Source: Galbula dea (lineage: Eukaryota; Chordata; Aves; Piciformes; Galbulidae). From it: DNA of 64,000 nt. Shown here one piece after another: positions 1 through 14,064 of this stretch. The notes below the pieces were generated by a model. That model worked only from the letters and a program-made list of their open reading frames with translations. It was not told where the DNA came from and made no database searches. The position numbers were made by a program, and so were the translations under genes. The stretch lies in assembly GCA_013399015.1 (NCBI GenBank), contig VWZX01010084.1:62001-126000 (forward strand). The letters run 5' to 3'. Each line of letters begins with the position of its first letter. Position 1 is the first letter of the stretch.

Positions 1-95
1 GTAAGTGGTTGTGGGTTTGGTCATTCTTGATGTGTTTGTCGGTGCTGATGAATGCAGATGAAAACCAGATGTTCACTCCCCAGTTCATGTCCACG

Positions 96-238
96 AAAGC
101 TGCTAGGTTGTGATTCCTTTTATCTGCTTGCTGACTGTGCTTTGGAGGCCAATACAGCTGATCAAATGAAGTCCACAAGAAATATGCTTGGGAGGCTGAG
201 AGAAGAGGGATCTACTACTGCTATGGATCAGAAGGGGC
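96..238 (+). repeat. Left arm of a 143-bp inverted repeat
   Basis: This segment is the reverse complement of 4127-4269. Both arms are 143 bp, align without gaps, and differ at about 7 positions by eye (roughly 95% identity). The similarity stops abruptly at both ends. I do not recognise the repeat family. It begins with AAAGCTGC and ends with GAAGGGGC and shows no obvious terminal inverted repeats of its own. Confidence 0.9.
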
Positions 239-3200
239 CAAAATGAACATCAGGCTACTGGGAACTGTGCTGGCATCTTGGGGAGTCAAACAAACTCTCG
301 TGTTTGTGCAGCGGGTGATAAGACAATGTAGGAGTTGGACCTTGCAAAGTCACTGTGACTCAAGGCCTTCATCATGTTCAGGAACTGTTTCAGGGTGGTC
401 TTTGGGATTCACATTATGATGATTTTTCCTTGGGCAGGGATCACTCCTCTCTTGAAGACTGTTAAACCTCAACAGGCTCAAGCAATGAGATCCTATCAAT
501 TTATGCAAGTCCCTGGATGTCTCTTTTGCATTTTCCACATGAAGATAAAATGGAAGAAATGGAAATGAATCCAGCATGTTTTCTGTCGGCTGTCAATGGG
601 ATTGCTTGTGCAAAGGGTGGTGTGAAGTTTAAGTCACAGAGAGCATATTCACTGTTGTCCCTAATTTCAAGGTGTTCCTCTTGTAGGTACTGGTGCTACT
701 CCCATACGCTGTCTTGCCTTGGTATGGGGAAAGATAGATGTGTTGACAAGGGAAGCTGTCCGTGAGCCCCTTTATACCTTCCAGACCAAGCAAAATCCCT
801 GCCCTCAAAACCTCAATTTTTAATAGCTTCATATTGTGTTAAAAGTGTGGTGACTGATGTAAAAAATTGTGAAGTTCTCTGTGACAGAGCTGTTCTTGGA
901 GACAGTTACAGCTTACTGCTTTTCCATTCAGATGGACATCTCTTGGGAAAAAGAGATCTCTGCAATTGTTTCTAAGCCTGAAACTGAGAATGAGGATAAA
1001 CAATGATTCACCAGACTGTGAACTTTTTGAAGGATTCATGTGATGTTTGAGGAGGTAGAAGGTCTGTAAAGGACCTGGAGAAATTTTGACCAGCAGAGGA
1101 GTAGTGGAATGGTCACACTTTTGTAGCAGAGGACAGGAGCAGGCTCAGCCATGGGGAGAAGGCATTTCGGAGGAGAGAAGGAAGCTGCATACTGTAGCTG
1201 GTACCACAGGACAAGGAGTTTTAGAGGTCACTGGGGAAATTTAGGAGGAAGAATGCATACTGGTATCTAAGTTGTTTTGTCTAGTTCTGTATTTTGTGTG
1301 CTGGCTAAGTAGTGGCTGTTTTGGGGGGACTCTGAGTAAAGCCTGTTTACTTCTACTCTCTTGTATCCCTGTATTGCAAGAGCATACCTAAAAGTTGGAA
1401 GCTTGAGAAAGAGCAGGGTGTACACATAGGCAGTGAGTGTACTACTAGCAAGATATGGTACCATTTTCACAGCAGTAGCTGAAAGACATCGTGAAGGAAA
1501 CCACCAGAATGGAGAACCCTGGGCTGAGCAGAGAGTACCAGAAGGGGACCGAGGTGGGATGGTATGGTATGGCGTTTTGGTGGCTGTCAGGGGGACAGAG
1601 CAGAGCCATCACGGCCCTCCAGTGTCATTGTGCCAAATCTACTGACTCCACAGTGTTTGTGCAGTGGGAGTTTGAAGGAAAGAGGAGTGTGATTGACGCT
1701 CCAAAGTACAAAACCAAACCAAAAACATCACCAGCCATGGAATATTATCTGAGATGGAAATAACTGTGTGTGATAAATGCTACATTCTGTTTTCTGAAGT
1801 AGAGTGGTGGTGCTGCTCATTCTGTCCTTTGTTGTCAGCACTGACACAATCCTTGTTTAGGGTCATATGAACAGGAATCTAAAGGAAGCTCTGTGCTGTA
1901 GTAACAGCAGATATGAGCCCATGTGAAAGCAGGACCTCACAAGAAAATGAGGGCCCTTGCATGTGAGAAACGCAAGTTTCAGCTTGGAAGTGAGAAGCAA
2001 GAACTTGCAGATTTTTCTGAAGTGTGGAAGGTACAAGCAGCAACTGCAAGTGCTGACAGAAGTGGTCAGGTTTTCCATGATCAGGCCAGCAAAATCCTGA
2101 CATTTGTCCCACTCCCCTGGAATGGCAAAGGTTCAAGCTGTTTTGTGGTGATGTAGCTGTAGGTCTATATAGCTTGGGTATAGTGTGCAACCAGGGGCAT
2201 GGTAGGCCCTTGTGAGACCTCGCCAGATGGAGAGAGAGAGGAAGCACTCACTAGGCACAATGGGTCACAATGATCTTTATTTTCAGGTTAAAGAGAGTAT
2301 CTTCTTGTTATTGCCTTCAGGATACTGTGAAGAAACTCAGGTTGTAATCATATGTGAGCATCCCTTCAGGGGCTTCCCATATCCTGCACCTTCTGCTTCC
2401 TCATCCTGCCTAAGTATGAAGCTTTTTAGCTAACTTCCCAGTCACTTTTTCTGTTTGTGCCTTCTGGTTTCAAAGGAATTAAAAATCTGTGTGTACACTA
2501 CACCCTTGCTGTCCATGTGTCCTCCAAGGTGAAAAGCCTTCATGTTATCCAAGGACCAGTTAAGTTGTGTCACTCAGTTTGGTTCAGCACCTCCTATAAT
2601 GAGCTCCCATATTGGTGACAATAGGAGGGATTGTACTTGGACTCTGAGATCATGATACAACTGACATTGGATTCAGTGGACTATTTGGGGTTTTTTCTTG
2701 TTTAACTCCCTGTGGCTAAAAAGGAAAGGTGATGTGTCAAAGACAAGGTTTGAAAACAATGTGTGTGTTGTGTGTGACCCACAGTGGAGGCTCTGAAAGT
2801 CCAGTCCCAAGTGCATCAAGCTGAGGGAGAAACATTGCTTGATCTCTTTGGACTTTGAAGCAGATATGTGAGGGTGACATCTGCAGATAGCACAGCTGCA
2901 TACTCAACCGTTGTTGACTTCTATAGAGCAGAAGTGGATGCTGAACCTTTGTGCTAAAGCAGAGCTTTGAACTTTCTCTACTTGTTCCCCTGTGTTGTAA
3001 CAGTGAAAGAATACCTGTCTTTTGCCAGTGGGTATCAGCCCAATATCAGATAACCCATCATCTGTGAAAGCTTGCTGGGATATTTGGGTTTATTAGCATA
3101 TTGTTAAACAAAACTTGTGATTATGTGCCTTACTGAAAATAGGAAGTAATTCAAATCCAATCCATACAGCTGGGTAGGAATATGATATCTTTTACATTTA

Positions 3201-4126
3201 TCATGCAAAATGCCAAGGTGTTACACAGCAGATTGGTTTCATAATGGAACAAAACATGGTAAAGCCTTTATCTTGTTTCTGAATGCTAATATATTATTTC
3301 CAGTACCTGCAGTAAGTAACTAGCAATTGATGTAAAATTCAGCTAACTTTTCCTTTTTGTTTCCTTAGAGCTTGTACTTATTACTCTTTGCTTACTTCAG
3401 TCACAATGGTATAATGAAGAAAATGCAGAGAAAGTGATGCCTTGTATTCTTGAGAGCAGAAGTAACTCTGTTTTGCAATGTGTGTTGACAGTGTTCATAC
3501 ATCCCTCCCTGTGCAAGAGATGATCAGGAGAATTCTGAGAACGTCACATACAAGCAGAAATACTGGAAAGAGAAAGTGGGTTCACAACCATTTACATGCT
3601 ATTTTAATCAGCACTTGAGGTGAGTAATTTCCATTTGCATAGGCAGAAGTGTATATGCAACTGTTTAACAGCTCTCCATTGGTTCTGTTTGAAAATAACA
3701 TAGAAATGCAGGCGTATGTATATGTACACAAACACACCCATATGAGGTGGTTTGTCAGACAGAATTTAGTGAAGAACTTTGCAAGAGAACTTTATTGATG
3801 AAGAGCTACATAAAGGCAAAGAAGTATTTTCACCACTTGAAGTTAAAATATAAAACTCTGGGTAAGTTTCCCCTAAAGCTTGTCATTTTATGGCAAAAAA
3901 ACATCTTGGCTTTTAACACTCAGATGGCAAATTTCTGGCTTGGATAGTAATGTTCCTTCTCTCTGTGGAAGAGAAATCCTACTGTGCTCATGAAGGGCTG
4001 GGAAAAAAGGGGGCTCAGTAAATAGCACAAACTAAGTCAGTAGTTGTGTTCATAGATTAATGAGTTAGGTATGTGTAATAAACATTCACAGGGCTGCTGG
4101 TTTTCATACATGCTTACAGAGAAGAA

Positions 4127-4269
4127 GCCCCTTCTGATCCATAGAGGTAGTAGATCTCTCTTCTCTCAGCCTCCCAAGCACATTTCTTGTGGGCTTCATT
4201 TGAGCAGCTGTATTGGCCTCCAAAGCACAGTCAGCAAGCAGATAAAAGGAATCACAACCTGGCAGCTTT
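4127..4269 (-). repeat. Right arm of a 143-bp inverted repeat
   Basis: Inverted partner of 96-238, separated by about 3.9 kb in the same KCNMB4 intron. The equal arm lengths and lack of gaps suggest either a fairly recent inverted duplication or two young insertions of one short element in opposite orientation. In the pre-mRNA the arms could pair into a long stem. Confidence 0.9.
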
Positions 4270-7200
4270 TACTACTAAAGTTGATGTGACTTACATGTGT
4301 ACAAGGATGGCATGTGATTTCATTCCTTCAGCCAATGAGAAGAGGAGGGAGTCCTTTCACCTATCTCTTTCTGATGATGATGTGCTGGGAAATAAAAGGT
4401 GATGTAGCAGCAGTGACTTGCTGTTACTGCAGTGTGCAGGCTCTCTGGGAGGACTTGGCTGAATAGCAGTTATTGAGATGATAGGTCTGTGTAGACAGGG
4501 AAGTAGAAAGATATCAGCCAAGTTTTTATGGGCTTTAGACTCCAATTCTGGAGGCATATGACACTTCCTTAATTTGATCAGTATGAGTAATTTTGGTAGA
4601 GCTGGGGAAACCGTTCTTGATTGCTAAGTTAATCACTCACACAGCTATCTGCCACATCAAGGACTAAAGAAGGAGGTTGGTCCTACCCCACCAGCACCCG
4701 GAAGTTAGACAAATGAGGGAGACCTAAGTGGGAACAGCTTGGTGCTTGCTGATGCAATTCAGGGCTTAGTGTGGGAGTGTTGGCATCAGATACTTAAGTT
4801 TATTAAGACACACAGGAAGAAAATGGATACCAGAGTGCGCTAGGACCTTAGAGGAACTCATGAGCTGGAATAGGGTGGCAGGCAAAGAGATGCCTGACTC
4901 TCCTGTGAGTGTCCCACTGAGTGCCTTGAAGGCTTCAGGTTTGTCCTAAGCTGGCTGATTGTTGTCCCTTCCCTGGAGAGACTGTAGACCTAGTTTGTGT
5001 GCCCAGAATGACAGTCTGCTGTCTCTGGGTGCTCTTTGTAGTAGGAAACCACCAATGCTTTGTAGCAGAAACTAGATGTTTCTTAACAGTGGGGAAACAA
5101 GCACTGTCTACAGCACGCAGAGCTTAAAACTTAGGGTACTCTGTGCAGTGACATCAGACCTGGCAGTGATCTTCTTGGGAGCAGCTTTGGTCCACAGGGT
5201 GCCGATGCTTCAGACTGCTAACCAGGAAGCGAGTGATGATCTTGGCTTCTCTGGGCAGGTAGAGTTCCTGAGGCCTGGGACCTGTAGCAGTTGCTGCCTG
5301 AGTGAGCAGAGAAGTCAGAAACAGAGTCTTCTACAGGAGACATCACAACCAGGATTCATTTGATCTGGTGTGGACAAGGTGCTGTGAGAGTTAGCTTTTA
5401 TGGTCAGTGGCAAGAAATAGAAGTCTTCATCTTAGCAAAAAATAAATGTCTAGTATAGGTTAGAAGTGCAGAGATGTTTATTTCTCTCCTATAAAGGAGC
5501 TTAGGGTGATTTGTTTCAGTGCAGACATGCAGATGGTTAGATGTCCTGAGTTAGGTGAGCTAGTTCTCACATCACATCTGTAGGTGAGGAAAAAACAATT
5601 TTTTTCTGAAGCTGCATACTGCCTGGGGTCTGCTATCTATGTAGTTTGATGCTGAGGAATTGTGCAGCACTCATGCAAGATTTTTTCCTTATAGCTGCTG
5701 AATCCTATATTGTTAAATGGTCTTGCCAAATGCAAAGGCTGCCTTGAAACACTGTCTTTTGCTGATCATACAACAATTTATGCACACAGAAGACAGGACC
5801 ACTGCCAGTTTAAAGATACTCTAAGCTGAAATGTATACACCATCTATTTTCTTCTGGAGATAGGAAAGAGCTTTGACAGATAAGTTTTGCTGACTAGGAA
5901 TGTGTTTGCTTAGGTGCACTTTTAGAGCTATGATGATTAAACAGCTTGTGAAGCTGTAAAAAACCCATATGAACTGGGGAAAAGTCTGTTCCCTTCAAAA
6001 CAGAAGCGTGTATATTTTCAGTCAGTATTTTTTTAACTGTGTGGAAGAGCTAACTCTTCTGTCTCAGTCTATATAGAACATACAGAATGTAGTGGTAGGT
6101 TCCTTAGAGAGAGTAGTATTTGCAATATTAATGCTCTCTCTTTTGAAGCAACAGAATAATTCTAGGTAAATATCTAAGCAACAAATGAATGTTGTCTTCT
6201 CTTCATCAAGCTTAATTTAGCATCATTCTCCTAATTGTTGCTGCATGCAGAACACAATGAGGTAACACCTCTTTCCAGTTTGGTGAGGCACCTTCCAACA
6301 GACTACTTTGAAAGTGATGCCATTTGTTCATTTCAAAGTTATACAAAAGGAGTGAGAAGCAGACTTGGCAATTTCAATCATTCTTGGTTAGTATACATAG
6401 AGAGGCCTGGCACAGCTAGTTGTCCGACATTTATCTTAGGGAACCAAAGCCCAGCTTACCTTGGAGCTCAGTGCTTAACTGAAAAACAAGGTTTTGCTTT
6501 GCCATTGCAGGTACTTACCTTTAGTGCCACATGTTTCTCTGGTTAGCTTTGAGCCAAGTGGTACAAGCTGCATGGGAAAGTTGCTTTTCCAGACCTCTGG
6601 TAGACATACCTCTCTGTTGATGTGATGATGCTCACCCTGCCCACCAGAAACCAACTCACAGTATTCCAGAGCAAAGTAAATGGCAAATTCAGAGAAAGTT
6701 CCCAGGTTGTTGCTAAAAGTTGGAGAAGACACTGAGCTCTACTACCTCACTGTCCATGGATCTCACACCAAGTGTCGCAGGGGATCTGTAGTCATGGCTA
6801 AATGCAAACAAGGGTCACAGCTGCATGCCTGGGAGGCCTGTGGGAACAGACAGGATGGCCAAGATCCTCTCACATTATTTCTTCATGTTCCAGGTCTCAT
6901 TGACATTAGCAACAGGAACAAAAATCGAAACCAAGATCATCATCATCTCAGTCTTATGCCATGCAGAAATAGGACAGAGCAACCTGTGTCAAGTGGTTTC
7001 TTAGTAGTGGCTCATTTATGGCTTTATTGCTTTTTAGCTTTGGGTTCATCCAGTATGGCAGGAATGCTCTGTAGTTCCTTTGCTGCAGTGCAGCAGAGGA
7101 GCCAACCATACTATATGCTTCTCTGTGTTTACAGTCAAAAGATAGCATTGCTATTCCCTATCCTTTCTTTCACTCTATCACTTGTGGAGCAGTGCTCAGA

Positions 7201-8721
7201 TGCAAGAGGGAAAGGACTTTACTGTATAAAGTAAGAAACAGCACTGCCCCTGCATGCAGCCATCCAACAGAGGATCTCTACATCCACAAAAAATAGGGAA
7301 AAAAAAGTACTTATGAGTGGTTTGTTGTAGTGAAGGGATGTGAATAGTTGAGGGCAAAATGAGTGCATGCAGATTACAAACATCTTTAAATCTACATTGT
7401 TAGAATACAAAACCAATATAAAATAAAACAAAAATAGTAAAGTTTCCCTATCCCATGACCCTGCCTCTGTCAGCTTTGGCCATGTCACCTAAATTGCAGT
7501 GTGATACATCAGTGATGACTGAAATGTTTATGTGTCTGTAGGTTTTTGGTCCAACATGACTCTTTGGTAGCCCCTGCACTGCATTTCTTCCTGTGACGTT
7601 CAGTCATTGCTCTGAGGGGTCAGATGGAGGCCTACTTTATCCAGTGTCTGTTTGAACTGCTTGGCAGTGCTTCACAGGGGTGTGTTGCATAGTGCAACAA
7701 CTAATCCAGTTACCCCTGGTCAGAGCCTCACAAGGCTCCAACCCTCAGCTCGAAGTCCTACTGAAAGTAAGTACTGGTCTCTTCAGTGAAGGATGTGTTT
7801 TCAATAGTCAGGATGGAGACTTCAGTAGGGCTCATCATTAGAATTTGATCATTCTTCTTTTACCCGAAGGCTGCAGCTGGGCAGTGATGGTGGTGCTGCA
7901 CAGTGGCCATCGCTCTTTGCAGCAAAACCAGGTCTCCATGCTTGAGCAGGGCTTGAAAGTATTCAGGTTTTCTCCTTGCTTTTGCCCCACTAGGTCTCTC
8001 TCTTGTCCCCACCACAGTTTTGTGCAGGGATAACTGGTGTTAGGAGTTGAGAGGCTTAACATTTACTGGAGAGCTGAATGGCAGCATTGCTGGAAGCAAG
8101 AGATGGTCCATAACTGAGCTTAATTGGAATATGTGCAACCTCTCCTGTCAACATCTTTAAACTGGAGTATTATATTGAAGTCACAGAGCAATAATGTGTT
8201 TATTAAATGCATTATACTTGCAGGGACAAGGCAGTATCTTTAATTATGTCTTCTGAGTTTCACAGGGAAAAGAAATGAGTTTCCAGACATGACATAATCT
8301 CCTTTGGGTTCGGCATTGCTGCCTCAACACCTGAGGAGTGAAGCTGTGGGGACTTACCCCCAGCAAAACCACCTCCTTTTCAGGACAGGGTTTCCTCCAG
8401 TGTTTCCACACTAAAGAAACAAGCCTTCAGATTCTGGGAACATTTAGGTCACCTCTACAAAACTATCAAGAAAAAGTCGAAACTGCAGTTTTGATACATG
8501 CTGACTTCGCCCTGCACAACCAGAACAGTTATGCTACTGTGTTTCAGTTATCCTGATAGTTATGTATTTTTCTTCCTGAACAAACTCCTTCTTCTTCTTT
8601 TTGCTGCTTGCCTGTTAAATGTCTCTTTCTCTCTTCCACCTGCCACTGTGCCCTTGTTTTCTCTGCACAGTCCTGGTAGCCTCCTCTGCTGCTCCCATTT
8701 CCCCTGCAGCAGCTCTGTGCC

Positions 8722-9472
8722 TCACAACAACCCCATGCAAGACTACAGGCATGGGGCAGAGTGGCTGGAAATCTGACTGGCAGAAAAGGGCCCAGGGGTG
8801 CTGGTCAACAGCCGGCTGAACATGAACCAGCAGTGGGCCCAGGTGGCCACGAAGGCCAATAGCATTTGGGCTCGTATCAGAAATAGTGTGGCCAGCAGGA
8901 CTAGGGAGTTGATTGTCCCCATTTACTCAGCACTGATGAGGCCACACCTCAAATACTGTTGGGCCCCTCATTACAAGAAGGACTTTGAGCTACTGGAGCA
9001 TATCCAAAGAAGGGCAATGTAACTGGTGAAGTGACTAGTGCACATGTATTATGAGGTGTGGCTAAGGGTCTTGGGGTCGTTTAGTCTGGAGAAGAAGAGG
9101 CTTGGGGAGGACCTTCTTACTCTCTACAACTACCTCAAAGGAGGTTGTAAAGTGGGGCTTGGTCTCTTTTCCCAAGTAACAAGTGATAGGACTAGAGCAA
9201 ATGGCTTCAAGTTGCACCAGGGAGGTTCAGATTAGATGTTAGGAAGAATTACTTCACTGACAGGGTTATCAAGCATCGTAATAGGCTACCCAGAGACATG
9301 ATAGAGTAACTGTTACTGAAAGTGTTCAAAAACTGTGTAGATGTGGCACTTAGGGACATGGTTTCATGGTGGGCATGGTAGCGCTGGGTTGATGATTGGA
9401 CTCAATGCTCTCAGAGGTCTTTGCTAACCATAATGATTCTATGATTCAATGTTTCTGTGATCCTATGATTCC
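8722..9472 (+). mobile_element. CR1 LINE fragment, 5'-truncated (end of ORF2 plus 3' tail)
   Basis: The plus-strand translation shows the C-terminal part of the CR1 ORF2 protein: NNPMQ..YR.GAEWLE, then SRLNMNQQWAQVATKAN, IRNSVASRTRELIVP and RPHLKYC..WAPHYKKD. Later pieces resemble LFSLEKKRL, a SDRTR..G segment and a region before the 3'UTR. Stops at about 8776 and 9020 and small indels (for example a 9-bp loss between KYC and WAPHYKKD) make it non-functional. The 3' end is the CR1-type ATTCTATGATTC repeat near 9435-9472. It lies in a KCNMB4 intron in sense orientation. The left boundary is approximate. Confidence 0.9.
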
Positions 9473-12400
9473 TTTCCAGGCTTCTCTCTCCTTGTTCCTG
9501 CTGCTGACAATGGTTATTGTTTTAGAGGTGGAGTCCAGAGATTTCAGCTAAGACTTTTTGTTCCTTTGGCCTGTAACTACTGTTCCCAGGTGGCTGTGAT
9601 ATTTTTCTGCTGCTGTGTGCTTCTGTTTCATGGGCAAGTGATAACCACCCAGAGGCTCATTCTCCTGAAGGCCCTCCAGGGGTGTCTGGTTTCTGATCTC
9701 CTGGTAATCTCCATTGTGGTGCAGCACCGTGCTGGGGATCTGCCCCTGCTGGCACAGCCCATCTATGGCTCCGGCTCCTCTCATCATACAGCATAGCCAT
9801 AGTGACTATCTCAGGGCTCAGAAGTAGCTGTGATGGGCCACATAAACCTCATGGCTCACTGCCAGTGACTTTGCTCTCTTTGTGACACTCTGTCTGTGGT
9901 TGGCAAGAAAAGTATCTCTGTGTGCATATTTCTGATTCAAAAACACGTAGGGCAGCTCTTTTGTATTAACCACTGTGTAAGGCTCCGAGTGAGACCCAAA
10001 GATTTTTGTACCAGAACAGCAGGACAGATCCAGCTGTTACCGATCTTTGATGGGAGGCTAATGCAGCCCCCTGGTAACAAGCTCAGCAAGCTGTCCAGCA
10101 GTGTGGCTGTGTCCTGCAGGCCAACCAGGGCTTCTGTAACTGCTGCTCTGGGTACTTTCTATGAGCAGATTTTGTTCCTTATCCCCCAGGCTTTGTTGCA
10201 GGATAGCTTAGGAATTGTTCCAGTGATATCCCCAAACACTTTGCAGACTCAGATGTCAGAGGACAGCCATTCTGCACACCTCACCAGTTCCTTTGAAGGC
10301 TCACTGTGTAGTGGTGGCTGTTCTGCTCTAAGAATTCATTTCTTCAGGAGATGGTGGATAGCTTTCTCCCTAAACTGATGCCACCACATAAAGATAACAA
10401 ATAGGCAGAAGAATTTAAATCCAGCATCTGTAAAATAACCTGTTAATTAATCCCTAATATTTGATATATTAAATTAATCTGATTAATTCTGATTCTAACT
10501 CACTCTACCTGCTGATTTTCCCCCAGTCTTTTGTTTTGAACCTTACAGATCACACTTGAAATACCTATGGTTTGTAGCCTGGCTGAAAAGAAACACAAAT
10601 ATGTTTCTTCCTCAGTTTTTTAGCCAGGTGATCTTCCAGGTCCTCACTCTGCCTGCCATGTCAGTCTCTGGTTGTTGAGCTGGGACTTGCAAGTCTGGCT
10701 TGCAAGCCACCCTTTATGCCTCCTACCCTTCTTTCTAAGGAGCAAATGAAAACCTGGGGATGAGTCCAGTTACCTTGTTTACAGCATGCTGCGTGTGGGG
10801 CCATGATGACCCAAGACTCTGCAGTCATCTCTATGTACCACCTGAAGAGCCATGGACCTGCTGGAGCTGTGGTATTCCTGCTGCGGACATCTGCATGCAT
10901 GGCCCCTGCTCCTCAAGATGTTTTTGCCATGGCCTTGCAAGTTCAATATAACACATGAGCCACTGGGGTGTATTTACTTGTCAGAGGTGTTTGCTTGAAT
11001 GATCTTTCTCAAGTTGTGCTGGCCAGCTCAGCCTCATGTGCTTCCTACTGGCACCAGGCCTGGGCTAGAGTAGCACATGACAGGCTCAAGGTCTCATGCA
11101 GCATGTTGTGAGGGTGCAGCAGGGCTGATTTTCCCCTCTTTGCTTTAGAAGCTACGATTTGCTGTTGTTTGCAAAATTGGCACCCAAAAGCAGAGATAAA
11201 AGGAGTTGTCTTGTAAAGGACAAAACAAAACTTTTCCTTTTTCAATAACTCCTAATAACCTCTCTGTTGTATAAGTTACATCTCAGTAGGACCCTCTGCT
11301 GCTGTTAGCCCCTCTAAACTATTTTCCAGACCACTTTCCATAACTGCTGTCAGCTCTGGTGATGGATCGGCTGGGAAGGGCTCCTCAGCTAGGCACTGCC
11401 AAACGTACACTCTGGTCCTCTGCTGCCTCCTCCCACCACCCTAACACTCCCCAGTGTTCTCCCCTATGGCTTGCAACATCTCTATGAGGGAGGGTCATCA
11501 GATGCAAGGTCCTGATGGGAGAGGGAAGGAATCTTACAAATGCAAAGAAGCAGCATTATATGCTGCCGAATTTGATCTGGATAAGATTTCATGGGCTGTT
11601 ACAGGCAGGAAGTTGTCATCCAGGAGGGTGAAATCTATCTACCAGCAGTGATGTCTGCCTTTATTAGCTTTTCTCATTCACCCCTGAGGTCCAGCAGTGC
11701 TTAGCTGCACTGACAAATTAATCTGGGATAAGATAAAGATCAGCTGAAGGCACAATAGTTCTTCCAGAATTGCCGTGGAGGTTAAAGTAAGTGGGAGCAA
11801 AGCTGAGATTTGTCCCACCATTTTCTGATTCCAAGAGTCAGTACCAGGAAGCTACATCCGGGAGGGTCCCTGAGCCCTCCTGGGCACTGAGTCATGCTGC
11901 AGGAGTGGTTCTCACTGCTTTTGATTAAAGAAGGTAATTTTATGTCCTACATGTCATGCCAATAGTCATTTAATGACATATTTTTCAGGGACCTAGTCAT
12001 GACTTGATGCATTATCTGGAGAGACACTGACAATGAGTTGCTGAACACCTTCTGCCATGTAGGAATCACATAGCTGTAAGCTTGTAAACTGAGAGCTGTG
12101 AGGATTGAATGCTGCCTACTTATGGCCTCCTTGCCAATTAGCACTCTGTTATTCACAGGTGATGATACAGTAAATGTGAGGGAAGCAGTATTATAGCTCC
12201 TATGAAAGCATTTTCTGTTCAGGCGCTGTCATTTATATGGCATAGGCTGGTGTGTTTGTGCCCAAAAAGTTAACATTATTTCATTCAAATTATGGTCTTC
12301 TCATGTGCCTGATGATGTGTCTGGAGGATTTTGGCTAAGCAGACTTCATGGTATTCCACTACTGAATACACTTCGATTTCTTTTGATAATTTTCTCATGT

Positions 12401-14064
12401 TGCTGAGTTTCAAATTTTATATAGCTGAGCTACTCATAGTAAAAGTGTTATTCTATTCCTTACTACACAGTGTGGTGCTGGCCTTGGGGACTTGCAGACT
12501 GTCATGGTGCAGAGGAACCTCTGCACAGCAGTTTTAGGAAAGAGGCACCCACATGCAAATGTGAGTGCAATTAATTCAGAGATCAGGCTCCACCAACTCC
12601 TTAAGGATGGATAAAATCCTGTAGATTTGCAGGCATCTCCAGTAATTACCCTCTCAGTGAAGGAAAGAGTTGCATCTTGTTTCACCTACAGGGAATGTTT
12701 TCTTAGTGCTGCTATTTGATCAAGTTGAAGTTGTTGGGGTAGAGACAGCACAGTTGTTGCACAGATATCTGTTCCCATGTGGCACTGTGTTAGGAGATCC
12801 TAATTTCCAGGACCCAGCTGCAAGAGCCTAGGTTGCCAGGATTTTAGGCTGTGAGGTTTGTTGCTTCAAGGAGTGTCAGGTAGCGTTGATGAAGAAATGT
12901 GGGATGAGATTGTTCAACACTAGTGAGGATCGATATGAGTCAAGACTACATACATTTTCCTAATTACAAAAAGTTCTGTTACCTTCCTTTGTAGATAGTT
13001 TTCCAGCAGACTGCAAGTCTCTGGCTGTAGATGGGAAAGCAGCAGCAAAGTGCAAATGCCACAAGACTGACTTAATAACTGTTAAACTGCAGGGAAAGCA
13101 GGAAGAGCCAGACCTTAGGAAAACCTGCCATCAGATTTCCCAGATGACTTCCAAGACTTGGAAGAGGCAGATGGACACTTGATCTTTCAGACATGTGGCA
13201 CAGTACTGAATTACCAAACCTCTTGAGATGCCTCCTCTTTGCTATTCTCCTGTTCCTTCCATTTCCCTTTGGAATGCATAAATCCATCACAGACTCAACC
13301 GTGACTATGTGTTAGATGCTGTTGGTGGAGGCATGGGGATTCAGATCTTCAGGAGAGGCTCCCCTAAGTGTCCCTGTAGGAGCATACTTGAGTCCACTGA
13401 GTAGCTGGTCTTTGCAGTACTAAATCATAGCTTATTGCTGAAGTGGCCTCTGCTAGGAAGGAGCCAATTTTGCAGCCTCCAGCACCCCAGAGCAAGACAA
13501 GAGTCCTTCTGAGACTGGGTTTTGTGCAGACCCCTAGATGCTCCTGTGGCTGGGCTAGGCTGGGCCACCAGCAGTGCAGTGTTGAGGGCAAGGACTGGCT
13601 CTCCATCCAGAGCACAAATGAGGCTTTATAGGAAGCCTCCATGTAGCCCCATGGACATGTCAAGACTCAAACATAAAAGGAAAACCTTAACTGCACTTTA
13701 AACTCACTGCACAGTGTCTTATGCTATTTGAGGTAGATAAGTATATCTGCTGTGTGGTATTATGTTTTTAATGGAGTGGTTTTTCAAACCCCAGTGTAAT
13801 ACTGTACCTCTCTTGGCTGTTTGTGATGATCAAGACCCCTGGAAGACCTAAAATACAAACTCTTTTAAATTATTTTTCTTTAATCTGAACTAACTTGTTA
13901 TCCTGTAACACTTCAAGTGGAAAGCCCTTGTGGTCCATTCCACTTAATCATTTTCTAACTCTGTTGCAAATAAAACACCTTTCTTGTTTCCATAGCAAAT
14001 GCTTTCCACTTATGATGAAGTGGTGATTTATATTCTCTCCCTCTTCTGTTCTTCCTTTTTGCAG

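Larger units (their letters stand above)
1..14064 (+). other. KCNMB4: KCNMB4 intron upstream of the last coding exon
   Basis: About 14 kb without a recognisable exon, ending at a good acceptor (pyrimidine tract then GCAG at 14061-14064). The first bases, GTAAGTG, would make a strong splice donor, so the window may begin right after the preceding exon. This is an inference, because that exon is not in the window. The stretch holds a CR1 fragment (8722-9472) and two inverted 143-bp copies (96-238 and 4127-4269). The open frames here, including one of 184 codons at 6680-7234, match no family I recognise and look like chance. Confidence 0.75.

Noticed and set aside
6680..7234. 184-codon plus-strand open frame in the KCNMB4 intron
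   Set aside because: No recognisable domain, odd composition and no supporting splice or promoter signal. An open frame of this length is expected about once by chance in 64 kb at this base composition.
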